A stretch of DNA of 54,037 bases from Clostridium frigidicarnis (GCF_900111985.1 NZ_FOKI01000023.1:1-54037), one strand, 5' to 3'; shown: positions 18,851-26,992, counted from the stretch's first letter. A program made the numbers and translations. Notes: generated by a model from the letters alone, not told the origin.

Positions 18851-18979
18851 ATGGTTATAGGAGCTGTAGGAATAGGGATTTTGCTTGCTATTATTATTCC
18901 TGCATGGTGTTGGCTTTTAGTTATTGGGGCTGGTGTTGTATATGCAGGTTGGTATATTGCAGAATGTCTTCGCAGGTGA
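18851..18979 (+). CDS. Small hydrophobic membrane protein upstream of spoVM
   Basis: The sequence from ATG 18851 encodes 42 residues and is nearly all membrane: MVIGAVGIGILLAIIIPAW, then CWLLVIGAGVVYAGWYIA, and an Arg-ending tail (CLRR). It looks like two short helices joined by a Pro-Ala-Trp turn. The start is uncertain. The frame is open back to 18770, but the upstream part runs through the thiN terminator, and no strong ribosome-binding site is seen for any candidate. TTG 18815 is an alternative that adds 12 residues. It lies 22 bases before spoVM, so a sporulation role is possible but unproven. I do not recognise a named family. Confidence 0.55.
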   Translation: MVIGAVGIGILLAIIIPAWCWLLVIGAGVVYAGWYIAECLRR

Positions 18980-19001
18980 TTAATTTATACAGGAGGGTAA
19001 T

Positions 19002-19082
19002 ATGAAAATTATTGCAGTTAAACTTCCCAAATGTTTATCAAGAATTATAAAGGTTTTTACGAAAAAAGGCACAAAAAAATAA
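19002..19082 (+). CDS. spoVM: Stage V sporulation protein M (26-residue peptide)
   Basis: A perfect AGGAGGGTAAT precedes a 26-codon gene whose product starts MKIIAVKLPKCLSRIIKVF and ends in a Lys-rich tail. Bacillus SpoVM is also 26 residues, with the same shape: a hydrophobic start, the KLPKFL core with its helix-orienting Pro, and a basic amphipathic helix. It lies flat on the outer forespore membrane, recognises its curvature and anchors the SpoIVA coat base. Synteny is decisive: Bacillus also has thiN-spoVM-rpmB(reverse)-yloU. A Cys replaces the usual Phe after the Pro-Lys. Confidence 0.88.
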   Translation: MKIIAVKLPKCLSRIIKVFTKKGTKK

Positions 19083-19097
19083 TTTCAAACAAAAAAT

Positions 19098-19132
19098 AAA
19101 AAATGCAATTGTTCTAAACAACTGCATTTTTT
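19098..19132. terminator. Bidirectional terminator between spoVM and rpmB
   Basis: AAAAAATGCAATTGTT faces AACAACTGCATTTTTT across a three-base loop, with one mismatch. T runs follow on both strands, so it ends both convergent transcripts. Confidence 0.9.
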
Positions 19133-19141
19133 ATTGCTTTT

Positions 19142-19333
19142 TTATATAGCACGTTGAACCTTTCCGGATCTTAAGCATCTTGTACAAACATGAACAGTTT
19201 TAGGTGTTCCGTTTACTATTGCCTTAACTCTTTTAACGTTCGGCGCCCACTTTCTCTTTGATTGTCTGTGAGAGTGGCTATATTGAACTCCAGATATAAC
19301 CCCTTTGTTACAAACTTCGCATCTTCTTGACAT
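19142..19333 (-). CDS. rpmB: 50S ribosomal protein L28
   Basis: This 63-residue protein has the L28 signature MSRRCEVCNKG, the central SHRQSKRKWAPN segment and VCTRCLRSGKV. It is the zinc-binding form, with two CxxC pairs. The reverse-strand ribosome-binding site GGAGGTGTT precedes the ATG. It is the only minus-strand gene in its area, in the same orientation and place as in Bacillus, between spoVM and the yloU homologue. Confidence 0.97.
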   Translation of the reverse strand: MSRRCEVCNKGVISGVQYSHSHRQSKRKWAPNVKRVKAIVNGTPKTVHVCTRCLRSGKVQRAI

Positions 19334-19388
19334 GGTAAAACACCTCCTCTATATATAGAAAAATATATATTCAATCATAACGTAGATT

Positions 19389-19418
19389 ATTTTAACATAC
19401 ATATTGAAGTTAATGCAA
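19389..19418 (-). promoter_or_regulatory. Likely rpmB promoter
   Basis: Read on the minus strand: TTGCAT (19418-19413), an 18-base spacer, then TAAAAT (19394-19389), about 55 bases upstream of the rpmB start. Confidence 0.5.
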
Positions 19419-19469
19419 GTAAAATATTGTTTTGAAATAAAAAATAATTAATTAAGTGCTCTAATTTCC

Positions 19470-19498
19470 TTGAATTAATTATGTAATTAATATAAAAT
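19470..19498 (+). promoter_or_regulatory. Promoter of the yloU-fakA operon
   Basis: TTGAAT (19470-19475), a 17-base spacer and TAAAAT (19493-19498) lie about 36 bases before the gene. Confidence 0.65.
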
Positions 19499-19533
19499 AG
19501 ACTATATGGAATTTTTCGAGGAGGAGTAGAGAT

Positions 19534-19881
19534 ATGATAGGTTTTTCCAATGAAAGTGGATATATTGGATATTCAGAAGAAGTTATAGCTAATGTAGTAG
19601 GATTGTCTACTATGGAATGCTATGGGGTTGTTGGAATGGCATCAAAAAATGCAAGCGATGGCTTTTGGGAATTGATGAAAACAGAGCATCTAAGCAAAGG
19701 TGTTAAAATAAATAGCAAAAATGATGAATTAAATATAGAATTGTTTGTTGTTGTTCAATATGGAACAAAAATATCTGTTATAGCAAATAACATAATCCAA
19801 AAAGTAAAATATAATGTTGAAAATTATACAGGATTAAAAGTAAATAGTGTAACAGTGAATGTACAAGGTGTAAGAGTCTAG
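19534..19881 (+). CDS. Asp23/Gls24 family envelope stress response protein
   Basis: This 115-residue protein belongs to the Asp23/Gls24 (DUF322) family, the counterpart of Bacillus YloU. Typical features are the start containing GYSEEVIANVVGLST, the ECYGVVGMA segment and the C-terminal NYTGLKVNSVTVNVQGV strand pair. Family members associate with the membrane in some Gram-positives and respond to envelope stress. Here it is paired with fakA, 13 bases apart, behind a strong GAGGAGGAG ribosome-binding site. Confidence 0.92.
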   Translation: MIGFSNESGYIGYSEEVIANVVGLSTMECYGVVGMASKNASDGFWELMKTEHLSKGVKINSKNDELNIELFVVVQYGTKISVIANNIIQKVKYNVENYTGLKVNSVTVNVQGVRV

Positions 19882-19894
19882 GAGGTCACATATA

Positions 19895-21538
19895 ATGAAG
19901 TACTCAAAAATAAATGGTGAACACTTTTATAACATGGTTATTCATGCATCTAATAAGTTAGAAGAGCAGAAGGAATTTGTAAATTCATTAAATGTTTTTC
20001 CAGTTCCAGATGGAGACACTGGAACTAATATGTCTATGACATTTAAGGCAGCTGTCAAAGAAATAGAAAGCATGAATTCATCATCTATAGAAGAAGTTTC
20101 AAAAAAGCTTGCAAAAGGTGCCCTTATGGGAGCAAGAGGAAATTCAGGAGTTATATTATCACAAATCTTAAGAGGAATTTCTAAGGGATTAGAGGGCAAA
20201 ACAGAAGTTAATTCTAAAGAATTTTCACAAGCGATGCAAGAAGGTGCTAAGGCTGCGTATAAGGCAGTTATGAGACCTATAGAGGGAACAATACTAACTA
20301 TAATAAGGGCAGCAGGAGAGGCTGCTATAGACTCTAAAAGCTTAGACATAAAAGATCTTATGAAAGAAATTTGTGAAAAAAGCCAAGATATGCTTAACAA
20401 AACTCCAGAAATGTTACCAGTTCTTAAAAGTGCAAAGGTTGTTGATTCAGGTGGAATGGGACTTTTAATTATACTAAAAGGTATGAGTGAAGCCTTAGAA
20501 AATGAAATAGAGGCCACTATACAAGAGTTTAAACCAGCGGAAGAAAAAGTATCAGCAGCTAATAACTTAAATATTGAAGATATAAAGTTTGGTTATTGCA
20601 CAGAATTTATAATTTTAGGGAATGCTGAAAATGCTAACAAATTTAAAAATGAGATAGAAGCTCTTGGAGACTCTATGATAGTTGTAGGATATGAGGATGT
20701 AATAAAAGTTCATATTCATACAAATGATCCAGGACGTGTTTTAAGCAAGGCTGTTATGTTAGGAGAATTATCTAAAATAAAAATAGATAATATGAGAGAA
20801 GAACATAGAAGTCTTTTAGTGGAAAATGAAAAGTATGGTAATATAGAGACAGCAGCAGAAAATGATACTAATGAAAAGAAAAAATATGCATTCGTATCAG
20901 TTGCCATGGGAAGTGGAATATCTAATATATTTAAAGATTTAGGTGTTGACTACGTAATAGAAGGTGGTCAGACAATGAATCCAAGTACAGAAGACATAAT
21001 GAAGGCTGTGGATTCTATAAATGCAGAAAATGTATTTATATTACCTAATAATAAAAATATAATAATGGCGGCAAATCAAGCAGCTGATTTAGCAGAAGAT
21101 AAAAAAGTAGTAGTTATACCTACAAAAACAATTCCACAAGGAATAACAGCTATTACAATGTTTAATCCGGAAAGTGAAGTTGAGGAAAACATTGAATCAA
21201 TGAAAGAATCAATGGAAGCTGTAAAGACTGGATCAATAACATTTGCTGTTAGAGATACCGAAATGGATGGTAAGACTATAAAAGAAGGCAATATACTTGG
21301 AATAGTAGAAAGTAAAATAGAAGAGGTTGGAGAAGAAGTTCTTGAAACCACTAAGAAGGTAATTGAAAGAATGGTAGATGAAGATAGTTCTTTAATTACT
21401 ATATTTTATGGGGAAGATATTGATGAAGATAAGGCAAATGAACTTTCAAATCAATTAGAAGAACTTTATGAAGACTTAGACGTGCAATGTTATAAGGGAG
21501 AACAACCTTTATACTACTTCTTGGTTTCTGTTGAATAG
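19895..21538 (+). CDS. fakA: Fatty acid kinase catalytic subunit (DAK2 domain)
   Basis: This 547-residue protein has an N-terminal DAK2 (dihydroxyacetone-kinase-like, ATP-binding) domain with VFPVPDGDTGTNMSMT, MGARGNSGVILSQ and the SAKVVDSGGMGLL motif. A middle domain contains VHIHTNDPG, and a C-terminal DegV-like domain contains ITIFYGEDID. FakA phosphorylates fatty acids bound to a separate FakB (DegV) protein. No fakB is in this window. Gene order asp23-fakA matches Bacillus yloU-yloV. Length is standard. Confidence 0.93.
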   Translation: MKYSKINGEHFYNMVIHASNKLEEQKEFVNSLNVFPVPDGDTGTNMSMTFKAAVKEIESMNSSSIEEVSKKLAKGALMGARGNSGVILSQILRGISKGLEGKTEVNSKEFSQAMQEGAKAAYKAVMRPIEGTILTIIRAAGEAAIDSKSLDIKDLMKEICEKSQDMLNKTPEMLPVLKSAKVVDSGGMGLLIILKGMSEALENEIEATIQEFKPAEEKVSAANNLNIEDIKFGYCTEFIILGNAENANKFKNEIEALGDSMIVVGYEDVIKVHIHTNDPGRVLSKAVMLGELSKIKIDNMREEHRSLLVENEKYGNIETAAENDTNEKKKYAFVSVAMGSGISNIFKDLGVDYVIEGGQTMNPSTEDIMKAVDSINAENVFILPNNKNIIMAANQAADLAEDKKVVVIPTKTIPQGITAITMFNPESEVEENIESMKESMEAVKTGSITFAVRDTEMDGKTIKEGNILGIVESKIEEVGEEVLETTKKVIERMVDEDSSLITIFYGEDIDEDKANELSNQLEELYEDLDVQCYKGEQPLYYFLVSVE

Positions 21539-21548
21539 AATGAATCTT

Positions 21549-21580
21549 CCTTAAGATGGTGTTTTTTCACCATCTTAAGG
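21549..21580 (+). other. Perfect 13-bp hairpin after fakA
   Basis: CCTTAAGATGGTG and CACCATCTTAAGG form a perfect stem with a T6 loop. No T run follows the stem, so it is not a classical terminator. It may protect the fakA mRNA end or be part of the recG leader. Confidence 0.8.
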
Positions 21581-21592
21581 TTAGATCAGTTA

Positions 21593-21665
21593 ATCTAGGG
21601 GTGTAGCAACTGTTATCTCCCAACTTGTAAGAGGATGGGAATGTTACAGTTGGTAGCCATCAGAT
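21593..21665 (+). ncRNA. Structured recG leader (long imperfect hairpin)
   Basis: Bases 21593-21622 fold back on 21636-21665. Paired blocks are ATCT/AGAT, TA/TA, CAACTGT/ACAGTTG and TCCCA/TGGGA, around a 13-base loop. It is followed by an intrinsic terminator and then recG, so it is placed like an attenuator or riboswitch leader. It does not match any riboswitch consensus I know (no T-box, SAM, glycine, THF, c-di-GMP or preQ1 core). Confidence 0.5.
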
Positions 21666-21675
21666 AAATTTTAGT

Positions 21676-21698
21676 AAAAAAGCCTTAGGGCTTTTTTT
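21676..21698 (+). terminator. Intrinsic terminator just upstream of recG
   Basis: AAAAAAGCC pairs with GGCTTTTTT across a TTAG loop and ends in T7. It lies only about 20 bases before the recG start. Confidence 0.85.
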
Positions 21699-21718
21699 AC
21701 TTTTAGGGAGGTGAATCT

Positions 21719-23752
21719 TTGAATATTTATAGTGATATAACTGATTTAAAAGGTGTAGGTCCTAAAGCTCAAGAGGCTTTAAATAAAGTTTCAATATATA
21801 ACATTCTAGATTTACTCTTATATTTTCCAAGGGATTATGAAAATATTGACATAAATTTAGATTTTGATGAAATTGATGAAAAAAATAAACTAGCATTAGA
21901 TTGCACTTTATTAAAAGTAAATAAGGATGTAAGAACTAAAAGTAATAAGAGATTGACTAGCCTTGAATTTACTTATAAAGGAATTATGGTAAAGGCAATA
22001 TGGTTTAATCAGCCATATATAAAGAATTCTTTTAAAATTGGAAATGAGTATAAGCTCATGGGTAAATATAAAAAGGTGCAAAATCATCTAGAAGTGGTTA
22101 ATCCTATGAATGCTTGCAAGGAGTTAGAAAAGACAGAAATAGTAGCTAAATATAGTTTAAATAGCATGTTAAATAATAAAATTATAAGCAAATTAATTAA
22201 TCAAGTACTGGATAAAATAACCATAACTGAAAATCTTCCTAAAGATTTGGTTGAAAAGTATAAACTTATAAGTTTAGATGAAGCTATAAGAGAAATACAT
22301 TTTCCGAAAAGTGGAGTGAATTTGCAAAAAGCAAAAGATAGGCTTAAATTTCAAGAATTATTCACTTACTCTATAAAAATACTTGCACTTAAGGCACATA
22401 TAAAGGGAAATAGAGATGGTATTGCTTTTACAATGGATAATGAGCTTAAAATATTAAAGGATAGACTACCATTCACTCTTACCAATGCACAAAGTAGAGT
22501 GGTAAGAGAAATACTATTAGATGAAAAAAGAAATGCTCCAATGAACAGATTGGTTCAAGGAGATGTTGGAAGTGGAAAAACTATAATAGCTATAATAGCT
22601 ATGTTTAATGTTGTTAAAAATGGATATAAGGCTATTTTAATGGCTCCAACTGAAATTTTGGCAAATCAACATTATTCAGAGGTTAGTAAAATCCTTGAAC
22701 ACTTCAATATAACAGTTGAATTATTAACAGGTAGTACTAAAAATAAAGAGAAAATACGAATTAAAGAGAAAATTAAAATGGAAGAACCTTGCATTGTTAT
22801 TGGTACTCATGCATTAATTGAAGAAAATGTTGAGTTTAATAAGTTAGGTATGATAGTGACAGATGAACAACATAGATTTGGGGTTCATCAAAGAAGCAGA
22901 TTGATAAATAAAAATGAAGAGGCAGATGTTTTGGTAATGACTGCAACCCCTATACCTAGGACATTATCCCTTTATTTATATAATGATTTGGATATATCTG
23001 TAATCGATGAATTGCCTCCAGGAAGGCAAAAAATAGATACAGAGTTTTATAAAATGGATGAAAGAGAACTAGCTTATGAATTAGCTTTAGAAGAAATACA
23101 ACAAGGAAGACAGGTATATATTGTTTGCCCCTTAATTGAGGAAAATGATGAGTTGAAGCTTAATTCTGTTGAAAAAATTTACGAAGAAGTCACATCAAGC
23201 TACTTCAGAGGGATATCAACAGAAATGCTTCATGGAAGAATGAAAGCAAAAGAAAAAGATGAAATAATGAATAAATTTAAAAATGGTGAAATTAAAGTTC
23301 TTGTATCAACAACTGTTATTGAAGTAGGAGTAAATGTTCCCAATGCAAGTGTTATGATAATTGAAAATGCAGAAAGATTTGGTTTGTCTCAGTTACATCA
23401 ATTAAGAGGAAGAGTTGGAAGAGGAAAATATAAATCACATTGTATTCTTATAGCAAAAGCTAACAATAAAATAACAAAACAGAGAATGGAAATAATGACT
23501 AAGAGCAATGATGGATTTTTTATTGCTGAACAAGATTTAAAGCTAAGAGGTAGCGGAGAACTATTTGGATTTAGACAGCATGGAGATAATGGACTTATAT
23601 TAAGTGATCTTTCCAATGATATACATATTTTGAAAGCTGCAAACACTGAAGCAAAAAAGGTTGTTGAGAGCGAACAAGCAGAGGATATAAAACTTTGTAT
23701 AGAAATAATGAAATCTTTAGAAAATACTACAAAATATATTTGTTTTAATTAG
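21719..23752 (+). CDS. recG: ATP-dependent DNA helicase RecG
   Basis: This 677-residue branch-migration helicase remodels stalled forks and recombination intermediates. Seen in order: an N-terminal LKGVGPKAQEAL helix-hairpin, the wedge OB fold (about 60-150), Walker A GDVGSGKT, TPTEILANQH-type motif Ia (here APTEILANQHY), the DEQHRFG box, MTATPIPRTL and the RecG-specific QLRGRVGRGK. The start is TTG at 21719, placed after GGGAGGTGAAT at ideal spacing. It is preceded by a structured leader with its own terminator. Confidence 0.96.
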   Translation: MNIYSDITDLKGVGPKAQEALNKVSIYNILDLLLYFPRDYENIDINLDFDEIDEKNKLALDCTLLKVNKDVRTKSNKRLTSLEFTYKGIMVKAIWFNQPYIKNSFKIGNEYKLMGKYKKVQNHLEVVNPMNACKELEKTEIVAKYSLNSMLNNKIISKLINQVLDKITITENLPKDLVEKYKLISLDEAIREIHFPKSGVNLQKAKDRLKFQELFTYSIKILALKAHIKGNRDGIAFTMDNELKILKDRLPFTLTNAQSRVVREILLDEKRNAPMNRLVQGDVGSGKTIIAIIAMFNVVKNGYKAILMAPTEILANQHYSEVSKILEHFNITVELLTGSTKNKEKIRIKEKIKMEEPCIVIGTHALIEENVEFNKLGMIVTDEQHRFGVHQRSRLINKNEEADVLVMTATPIPRTLSLYLYNDLDISVIDELPPGRQKIDTEFYKMDERELAYELALEEIQQGRQVYIVCPLIEENDELKLNSVEKIYEEVTSSYFRGISTEMLHGRMKAKEKDEIMNKFKNGEIKVLVSTTVIEVGVNVPNASVMIIENAERFGLSQLHQLRGRVGRGKYKSHCILIAKANNKITKQRMEIMTKSNDGFFIAEQDLKLRGSGELFGFRQHGDNGLILSDLSNDIHILKAANTEAKKVVESEQAEDIKLCIEIMKSLENTTKYICFN

Positions 23753-23763
23753 AGAAAAAAATT

Positions 23764-23793
23764 TTGTAAAAATATATTCCTTTATGATAAAAT
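23764..23793 (+). promoter_or_regulatory. Probable rsmD-coaD promoter
   Basis: TTGTAA (23764-23769), an 18-base spacer and TAAAAT (23788-23793) lie about 33 bases upstream of rsmD, just after recG ends. Confidence 0.45.
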
Positions 23794-23825
23794 GGAATAT
23801 AAAGCATATCGAAGGAGGACAAAAC

Positions 23826-24383
23826 ATGAGAATAATTGCAGGACGCGCCAAAGGAAGGAAAATTTTGTCGCCAGCTACTATGGAGACAAGACCAACACTG
23901 GATAGAATTAAAGAAAATATATTTAACATGATACAAAACTATGTCCCTGATGCGGTGGCATTAGATGTTTTTGCTGGTACAGGAAGTTTAGGGTTAGAGG
24001 CTGTTAGTAGAGGAGCTAAAGAATGTTATTTGGTTGATAAAAGCCCAGTAACATTTCCTATATTAAAAGAAAATATTATAAACTTAAAATTTCAGGATGA
24101 ATGTACCTGTTTGAATATGGATTCTTATGATGCCCTAAGAAATTTTGTAAAGAATAAAAAAGTTTTTGATTTAATATTTATAGATCCACCATATATGAAA
24201 GATATGATTCCTAAAGCTGTAGGAATCATAACTGAAGGAGAAATATTAAAAAAAGATGGGTTAATTGTAACCAAAATAGATACAGGTGAAGAGATTTATG
24301 AAGGTAATGAAAGGATAGTTTTACAAAATTCTAGAAAGTACGGTAATACTACGGTTTGCTTCTATAAGTATAAGGAGGATTAA
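23826..24383 (+). CDS. rsmD: 16S rRNA (guanine-966 N2)-methyltransferase
   Basis: This 185-residue SAM-dependent methyltransferase acts on the small subunit. It begins [13 protein letters not shown] and has the SAM motif [19 protein letters not shown] and the catalytic IFIDPPY (DPPY). ATG 23826, after GAAGGAGGAC, is preferred over a TTG-type start 14 codons upstream, because the family begins at MRIIAG. It is immediately followed by coaD (2 bases), as in most Firmicutes. Confidence 0.96.
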   Translation: MRIIAGRAKGRKILSPATMETRPTLDRIKENIFNMIQNYVPDAVALDVFAGTGSLGLEAVSRGAKECYLVDKSPVTFPILKENIINLKFQDECTCLNMDSYDALRNFVKNKKVFDLIFIDPPYMKDMIPKAVGIITEGEILKKDGLIVTKIDTGEEIYEGNERIVLQNSRKYGNTTVCFYKYKED

Positions 24384-24385
24384 AA

Positions 24386-24865
24386 ATGAGAAGGGCGGTT
24401 TACCCAGGAAGTTTTGACCCTATTACAAATGGACACCTAGATATTATAAAGAGAGCATCAAAAATATTCGATGAAGTTATAGTAGTGGTGTTAGTTAATG
24501 TAGATAAAAAAGGATTATTTCCTGTAGATGAGAGAGTTAAACTCATAGAAAAGTCTATAGTACAATATGCTAACGTTAGGGTAGCAGGGTTTAATGGTTT
24601 GCTTATAGATTTCATGAAAAAAAATGATAGTAAAGTTATTATAAAGGGATTAAGAGCAGTTTCAGATTTTGAATATGAATTTCAAATGGCTTTAATGAAT
24701 AATAAATTAGATTCATCAATAGAAACATTATTTATGATGACTAATGCTGAGTATTCCTATTTAAGTTCATCTTCAGTTAAGCAAGTTGCGAAGTTTGGAG
24801 GCTGTATTAAAGGATTAGTTCCTGACGTAATACTAGGGGATGTTATGAATAAGATAATGGAGTAG
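24386..24865 (+). CDS. coaD: Phosphopantetheine adenylyltransferase
   Basis: This enzyme catalyses the fourth step of CoA synthesis, adenylating 4'-phosphopantetheine. The 159-residue protein shows the nucleotidyltransferase start [16 protein letters not shown] (TxGH motif), [12 protein letters not shown], and the C-terminal signature [14 protein letters not shown] strong TAAGGAGGA ribosome-binding site lies in front. Its partner coaBC is in the operon at 5665. Confidence 0.97.
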   Translation: MRRAVYPGSFDPITNGHLDIIKRASKIFDEVIVVVLVNVDKKGLFPVDERVKLIEKSIVQYANVRVAGFNGLLIDFMKKNDSKVIIKGLRAVSDFEYEFQMALMNNKLDSSIETLFMMTNAEYSYLSSSSVKQVAKFGGCIKGLVPDVILGDVMNKIME

Positions 24866-24882
24866 AAGGTAGGAGGGTGAAT

Positions 24883-25407
24883 ATGGAGGTTATAGAGTTA
24901 ATAGAGTATCTTCACGAACTTGTAGAGACAGCACCAAAGGTACCTATGTCTGGAAAGGTTGTTTTAGATAAAAAAGAATTAGCAGCTATTCTTGATGATA
25001 TAGTATCATATCTTCCTGATGAACTCAAAAAAGCTCAATGGTTATTAATAGAAAAAGACAGAATGTTATCAGAATCCAAAGCACAAAGTGATGCTATCCT
25101 TAAGGAGACAGAGGTAATTAGAAGAAAGAGAATAGAGAATCACGAGATAACGAGAGAGGCTAATATTAAGGCTCAGGAGATAATAAAGGTAGCTCAGATA
25201 CAATCAAAGGAAATGATGCTTAGTGCAAGAGATTATGCAGATGAAGTTTTATGTAAGTTAGATAAGGAAATAGAGGAAAAGGGATCTATTCTTCTAGAAA
25301 GTATGAAAAAAGATATGGATAATTATTTATCATCCATATCTAGGGATATGACTAATTCAACAAAACTTATAAGAGAAAATATCAAAGAATTAAGACATAT
25401 GAAATAG
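24883..25407 (+). CDS. Coiled-coil protein of unknown function (ATP synthase B-like)
   Basis: This 174-residue soluble protein has a short conserved N-terminal part (ELIEYLHELVETAPKVP, then a KKELAAILDDIVSYLP segment) followed by about 110 residues of charged heptad-like coiled coil without a membrane helix. It resembles proteins labelled ATPase or DivIVA-like in clostridia, always next to coaD. I cannot assign a function. ATG 24883 is chosen over a GTG six bases upstream that is part of the AGGAGGG ribosome-binding site. Its last 18 bases overlap the end of ylbJ on the other strand. Confidence 0.75.
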   Translation: MEVIELIEYLHELVETAPKVPMSGKVVLDKKELAAILDDIVSYLPDELKKAQWLLIEKDRMLSESKAQSDAILKETEVIRRKRIENHEITREANIKAQEIIKVAQIQSKEMMLSARDYADEVLCKLDKEIEEKGSILLESMKKDMDNYLSSISRDMTNSTKLIRENIKELRHMK

Positions 25408-26550
25408 ATTAAATAGTTTTGATAAGATTATACTTAAAATAATTAATATTAATATGGGAAGAAAAGCAACCCAATATGGAGTACACATACTGGAATTCAT
25501 TGTATATACATCTAATGATACCAATGATAAAGTGCAGTATGTTAAAAGAAAACTTAGAATTCCTTGAATAAACTTTCTAAAGATATATCTTGCTATAGAT
25601 ATATCTTTAAACTTATAAACGAAAGAATGGATTTGGCATATTATAGATAATCCACTAAAAGCACAAAGAAAACTTATCATTGAAAGTTTTAATTTTAAAG
25701 ATATTGATGCAGAACTTAATATATAGCATCCATTAGTCATTTCAAACATTCCAAGTGTTAAACCTTTAACAGCTTCATTAGGAAGAAAAAACAGTATGTT
25801 ACATAAAAAATTTATAATACATTGAAACATATAAGTATTTTTTAAAATGGATATTAAAATTGAGAACATAATTATATAACTTCCTACAGATAATGCTGTG
25901 GAAAGAGAATTATCTAAAGATATTTTTAGTATAGATCCAAAATTATCAGTTTTAAAACTAGAGTCTTTTACTTGAATGATTTTACTATCAGTAGGTTTTA
26001 GAATAAAAGCCATTAAAATACAAGATATATAATTAGATAAAAGAAGATATATTCCAGCAGAAGGAAGATTAAGCATTGAAGTTGAGACTGACCCTATTAT
26101 AAATAAAGGGCTTCCGTTTGAAGCTATGTTTAAAAGCCTTCTAAAAGTAGAGGTTTCTATTAAGTTTTCTTCATATAAATGACAAGAATATTTTGCGCCA
26201 AGTGGATATCCACATAAAAAACTTACAACTAATGTAAAACTACATTGTTTTGGCAGTTTTAGTGGTTTACATAAAAAAGGTCCTATAAGTTTTGAATAAA
26301 TATTTACACCGCCATAATGTATTAGTAATTCTGTTACTATTAAAAATGGAAACAGGGTGGGGAACAGATTGTTAAAAAATAATATAGCTCCATTTTTAGC
26401 AGAATCTATTATTAAATTTGGAAATGCTATAAAATATATTATTATAATAGTTAATAGGAAAGTAGCTACATAGTTAATTCTATATTCTTTAGATAATAAT
26501 AGAATTAATATAAATATACCTATAAGGCTTATAAGCAGAATATAATTCAA
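25390..26550 (-). CDS. ylbJ: Sporulation integral membrane protein YlbJ
   Basis: This 386-residue multi-spanning membrane protein has the nucleoside-recognition/Gate fold: FFNNLFPTLFPFLIVTEL, then SFLCGYPLGAKYS, a typical YlbJ signature. In Bacillus it is made in the mother cell and needed for cortex assembly. The start is TTG, preceded on the minus strand by GGAGGTTTAA. Position next to coaD mirrors the Bacillus ylbH-coaD-ylbJ order, but orientation is reversed here. No terminator separates it from the convergent coiled-coil gene. Confidence 0.92.
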   Translation of the reverse strand: MNYILLISLIGIFILILLLSKEYRINYVATFLLTIIIIYFIAFPNLIIDSAKNGAILFFNNLFPTLFPFLIVTELLIHYGGVNIYSKLIGPFLCKPLKLPKQCSFTLVVSFLCGYPLGAKYSCHLYEENLIETSTFRRLLNIASNGSPLFIIGSVSTSMLNLPSAGIYLLLSNYISCILMAFILKPTDSKIIQVKDSSFKTDNFGSILKISLDNSLSTALSVGSYIIMFSILISILKNTYMFQCIINFLCNILFFLPNEAVKGLTLGMFEMTNGCYILSSASISLKLKLSMISFLCAFSGLSIICQIHSFVYKFKDISIARYIFRKFIQGILSFLLTYCTLSLVSLDVYTMNSSMCTPYWVAFLPILILIILSIILSKLFNLFHMS

Positions 26551-26979
26551 TTAAACCTCCATAAAAATAATTGATTTAGGAACATTTAAAAAAATAACAA
26601 GTCAGTATGCTAGTCTATTTTGTGTCATACTGCGTCAGCTTTGATGTATAGAAAATTATAGAAAAAATTTAATCCTAAAATGCTGATAAAATCTAGTTTA
26701 AAGGGCTTTTAAATTGAAAATTAAGAATTTACAATTTACAATTGACAATGTTGGATGAAATCTTCTTAATAAGATTTCTAAAATAAAAAAAATCTTATTA
26801 AAGAAAATCTGTGATTTTCAACAACAACTGTCAATTCTCAATTATAACGTGGCACAGCCACCTTTATTCTCTGGCACAAAATATACATGGCGTCTTTGAC
26901 TTGTTATATTCTTTCATGTGCCTTATAGAAATTATATTAAATTAAATTCATAATATTACCTAATAACAAAAAAACACCT
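26551..26979. repeat. Long mosaic intergenic repeat between tmcAL and ylbJ
   Basis: No gene is present in these 429 bases. From about 26581 there is a CAGTATG/CATACTG inverted repeat module, then AAATGCTGATAAAATCTAGTT, a TTTACAATTGACAAT stretch, AGAAAATCTGTGATTTTC, GTCAATTCTCAATT, the hairpin GTGGC-ACA-GCCAC (26849-26861), and a GGCACA...TGTGCC module (26873-26922). Order and wording match the copy at 181-416, and parts match copies near 2160, 7006 and 53615. The ylbJ promoter must lie here on the minus strand but is not obvious. Confidence 0.8.
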
Positions 26980-26992
26980 TTAGGTGTTTTTT
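26968..26992. terminator. Terminator of tmcAL, overlapping its stop codon
   Basis: AAAACACC (26971-26978) pairs with GGTGTTTT (26983-26990), and the T run is on the minus strand (A7 at 26968-26974). The tmcAL stop codon lies in the loop. T residues also follow on the plus strand, so it can work both ways. Confidence 0.85.

Noticed and set aside
21593-21665. T-box, SAM, glycine, THF, preQ1 or c-di-GMP riboswitch before recG
   Set aside because: None of their conserved cores are present, and the downstream gene is not in any of those regulons.
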